This document shows, in pieces, positions 1-64,000 of a stretch of 64,000 nt of DNA; position 1 is the first letter of the stretch, and each line of letters opens with the position of its first letter. This DNA comes from Branchiostoma belcheri. Lineage: Eukaryota; Chordata; Leptocardii; Amphioxiformes; Branchiostomatidae. Where the stretch lies: NCBI RefSeq assembly GCF_001625305.1, contig NW_017803938.1:63517-127516 (forward strand), written 5' to 3'. A model generated the notes under the pieces. It made no database searches, was not told the DNA's origin, and was given only the letters and a program-made list of their open reading frames with translations. The translations under genes and the position numbers were made by a program.

Positions 1-137
1 AAACCTACCCAGAGTTGGAGTTGTAGTGTTAGTGATTAGTACTAAACCTACCCAGAGTTGGAGTAGTAGTGTTAGTGATTAGTACTAAACCTACCCAGAG
101 TTGGAGTTGTAGTGTTAGTGATTACCACTAAACCTAC
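1..137 (-). repeat. 43-bp minisatellite carrying the exon 88 donor
   Basis: Units begin at 1, 44, 87 and 130 with AAACCTACCC. Each holds the last bases of exon 88 and a GTAGGT donor. The period is not a multiple of three, so use of a later donor would shift the frame. Confidence 0.9.
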
Positions 138-63843
<63,706 letters not shown>

Positions 63844-64000
63844 CTGAAACAACACAACATAACTGGTCAGTTGCTGTATGTCAGACACTGAAACAACAAT
63901 TATACAAATAAATTGATGTAAATTAAATTATACAAGTTTATGGAACAACATTGAACTATACAGGCACACATTCTTCAAATAATAGTTAGTACATGTATTC

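Overview
The window is animal (metazoan) genomic DNA. It suggests a cephalochordate, amphioxus (Branchiostoma). That is an inference from the short GT-AG introns, the tandem repeats at exon edges and a DIRS-type retroelement; no database was searched. Everything was read by hand, so counts and splice sites come from the sequence alone.

Almost the whole window is one giant gene on the minus strand, running from high to low coordinates and open at both ends. I could place 88 exons (numbered 1 at 63715-63843 to 88 at 138-275). Every junction is phase-compatible, and by hand count they join into one stop-free frame of 5,179 codons. The product is a cysteine-rich, N-glycosylation-rich and probably extracellular protein. 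It is built from short modules of the type C-x2-G-[YFHW]-[YF]-C-P-x-G alternating with CPxGTYxNxTGLxxxxxCxxC, like the GCC2/GCC3 (ephrin-receptor-like) repeat superfamily. No signal peptide, membrane segment or stop lies inside the window, so function is unknown. The modules form a higher-order repeat: blocks of 11-14 exons, each about 675-703 codons, follow one another from exon 23 to the window edge.

The introns hold a striking set of local tandem duplications. More than 20 exons are flanked by partial copies of their own acceptor or donor edge, splice site included. At exon 63 these copies form an in-frame ladder of four donors. The introns also hold at least four families of foldback/MITE elements, tRNA-derived SINE copies, a LINE fragment, and many micro- and minisatellites. 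A 20-base assembly gap lies at 52831-52850.

Region 58150-63104 is an apparently complete and young DIRS-type tyrosine-recombinase retrotransposon in the intron between exons 2 and 3, in the same orientation as the host gene. It has 129-bp inverted terminal repeats that are identical, an internal complementary region that copies the circle junction, a gag-like ORF1, an RT/RNase H/methyltransferase-like ORF2, and a tyrosine recombinase ORF3. The host exons on either side still join in frame, so the insertion is intronic.
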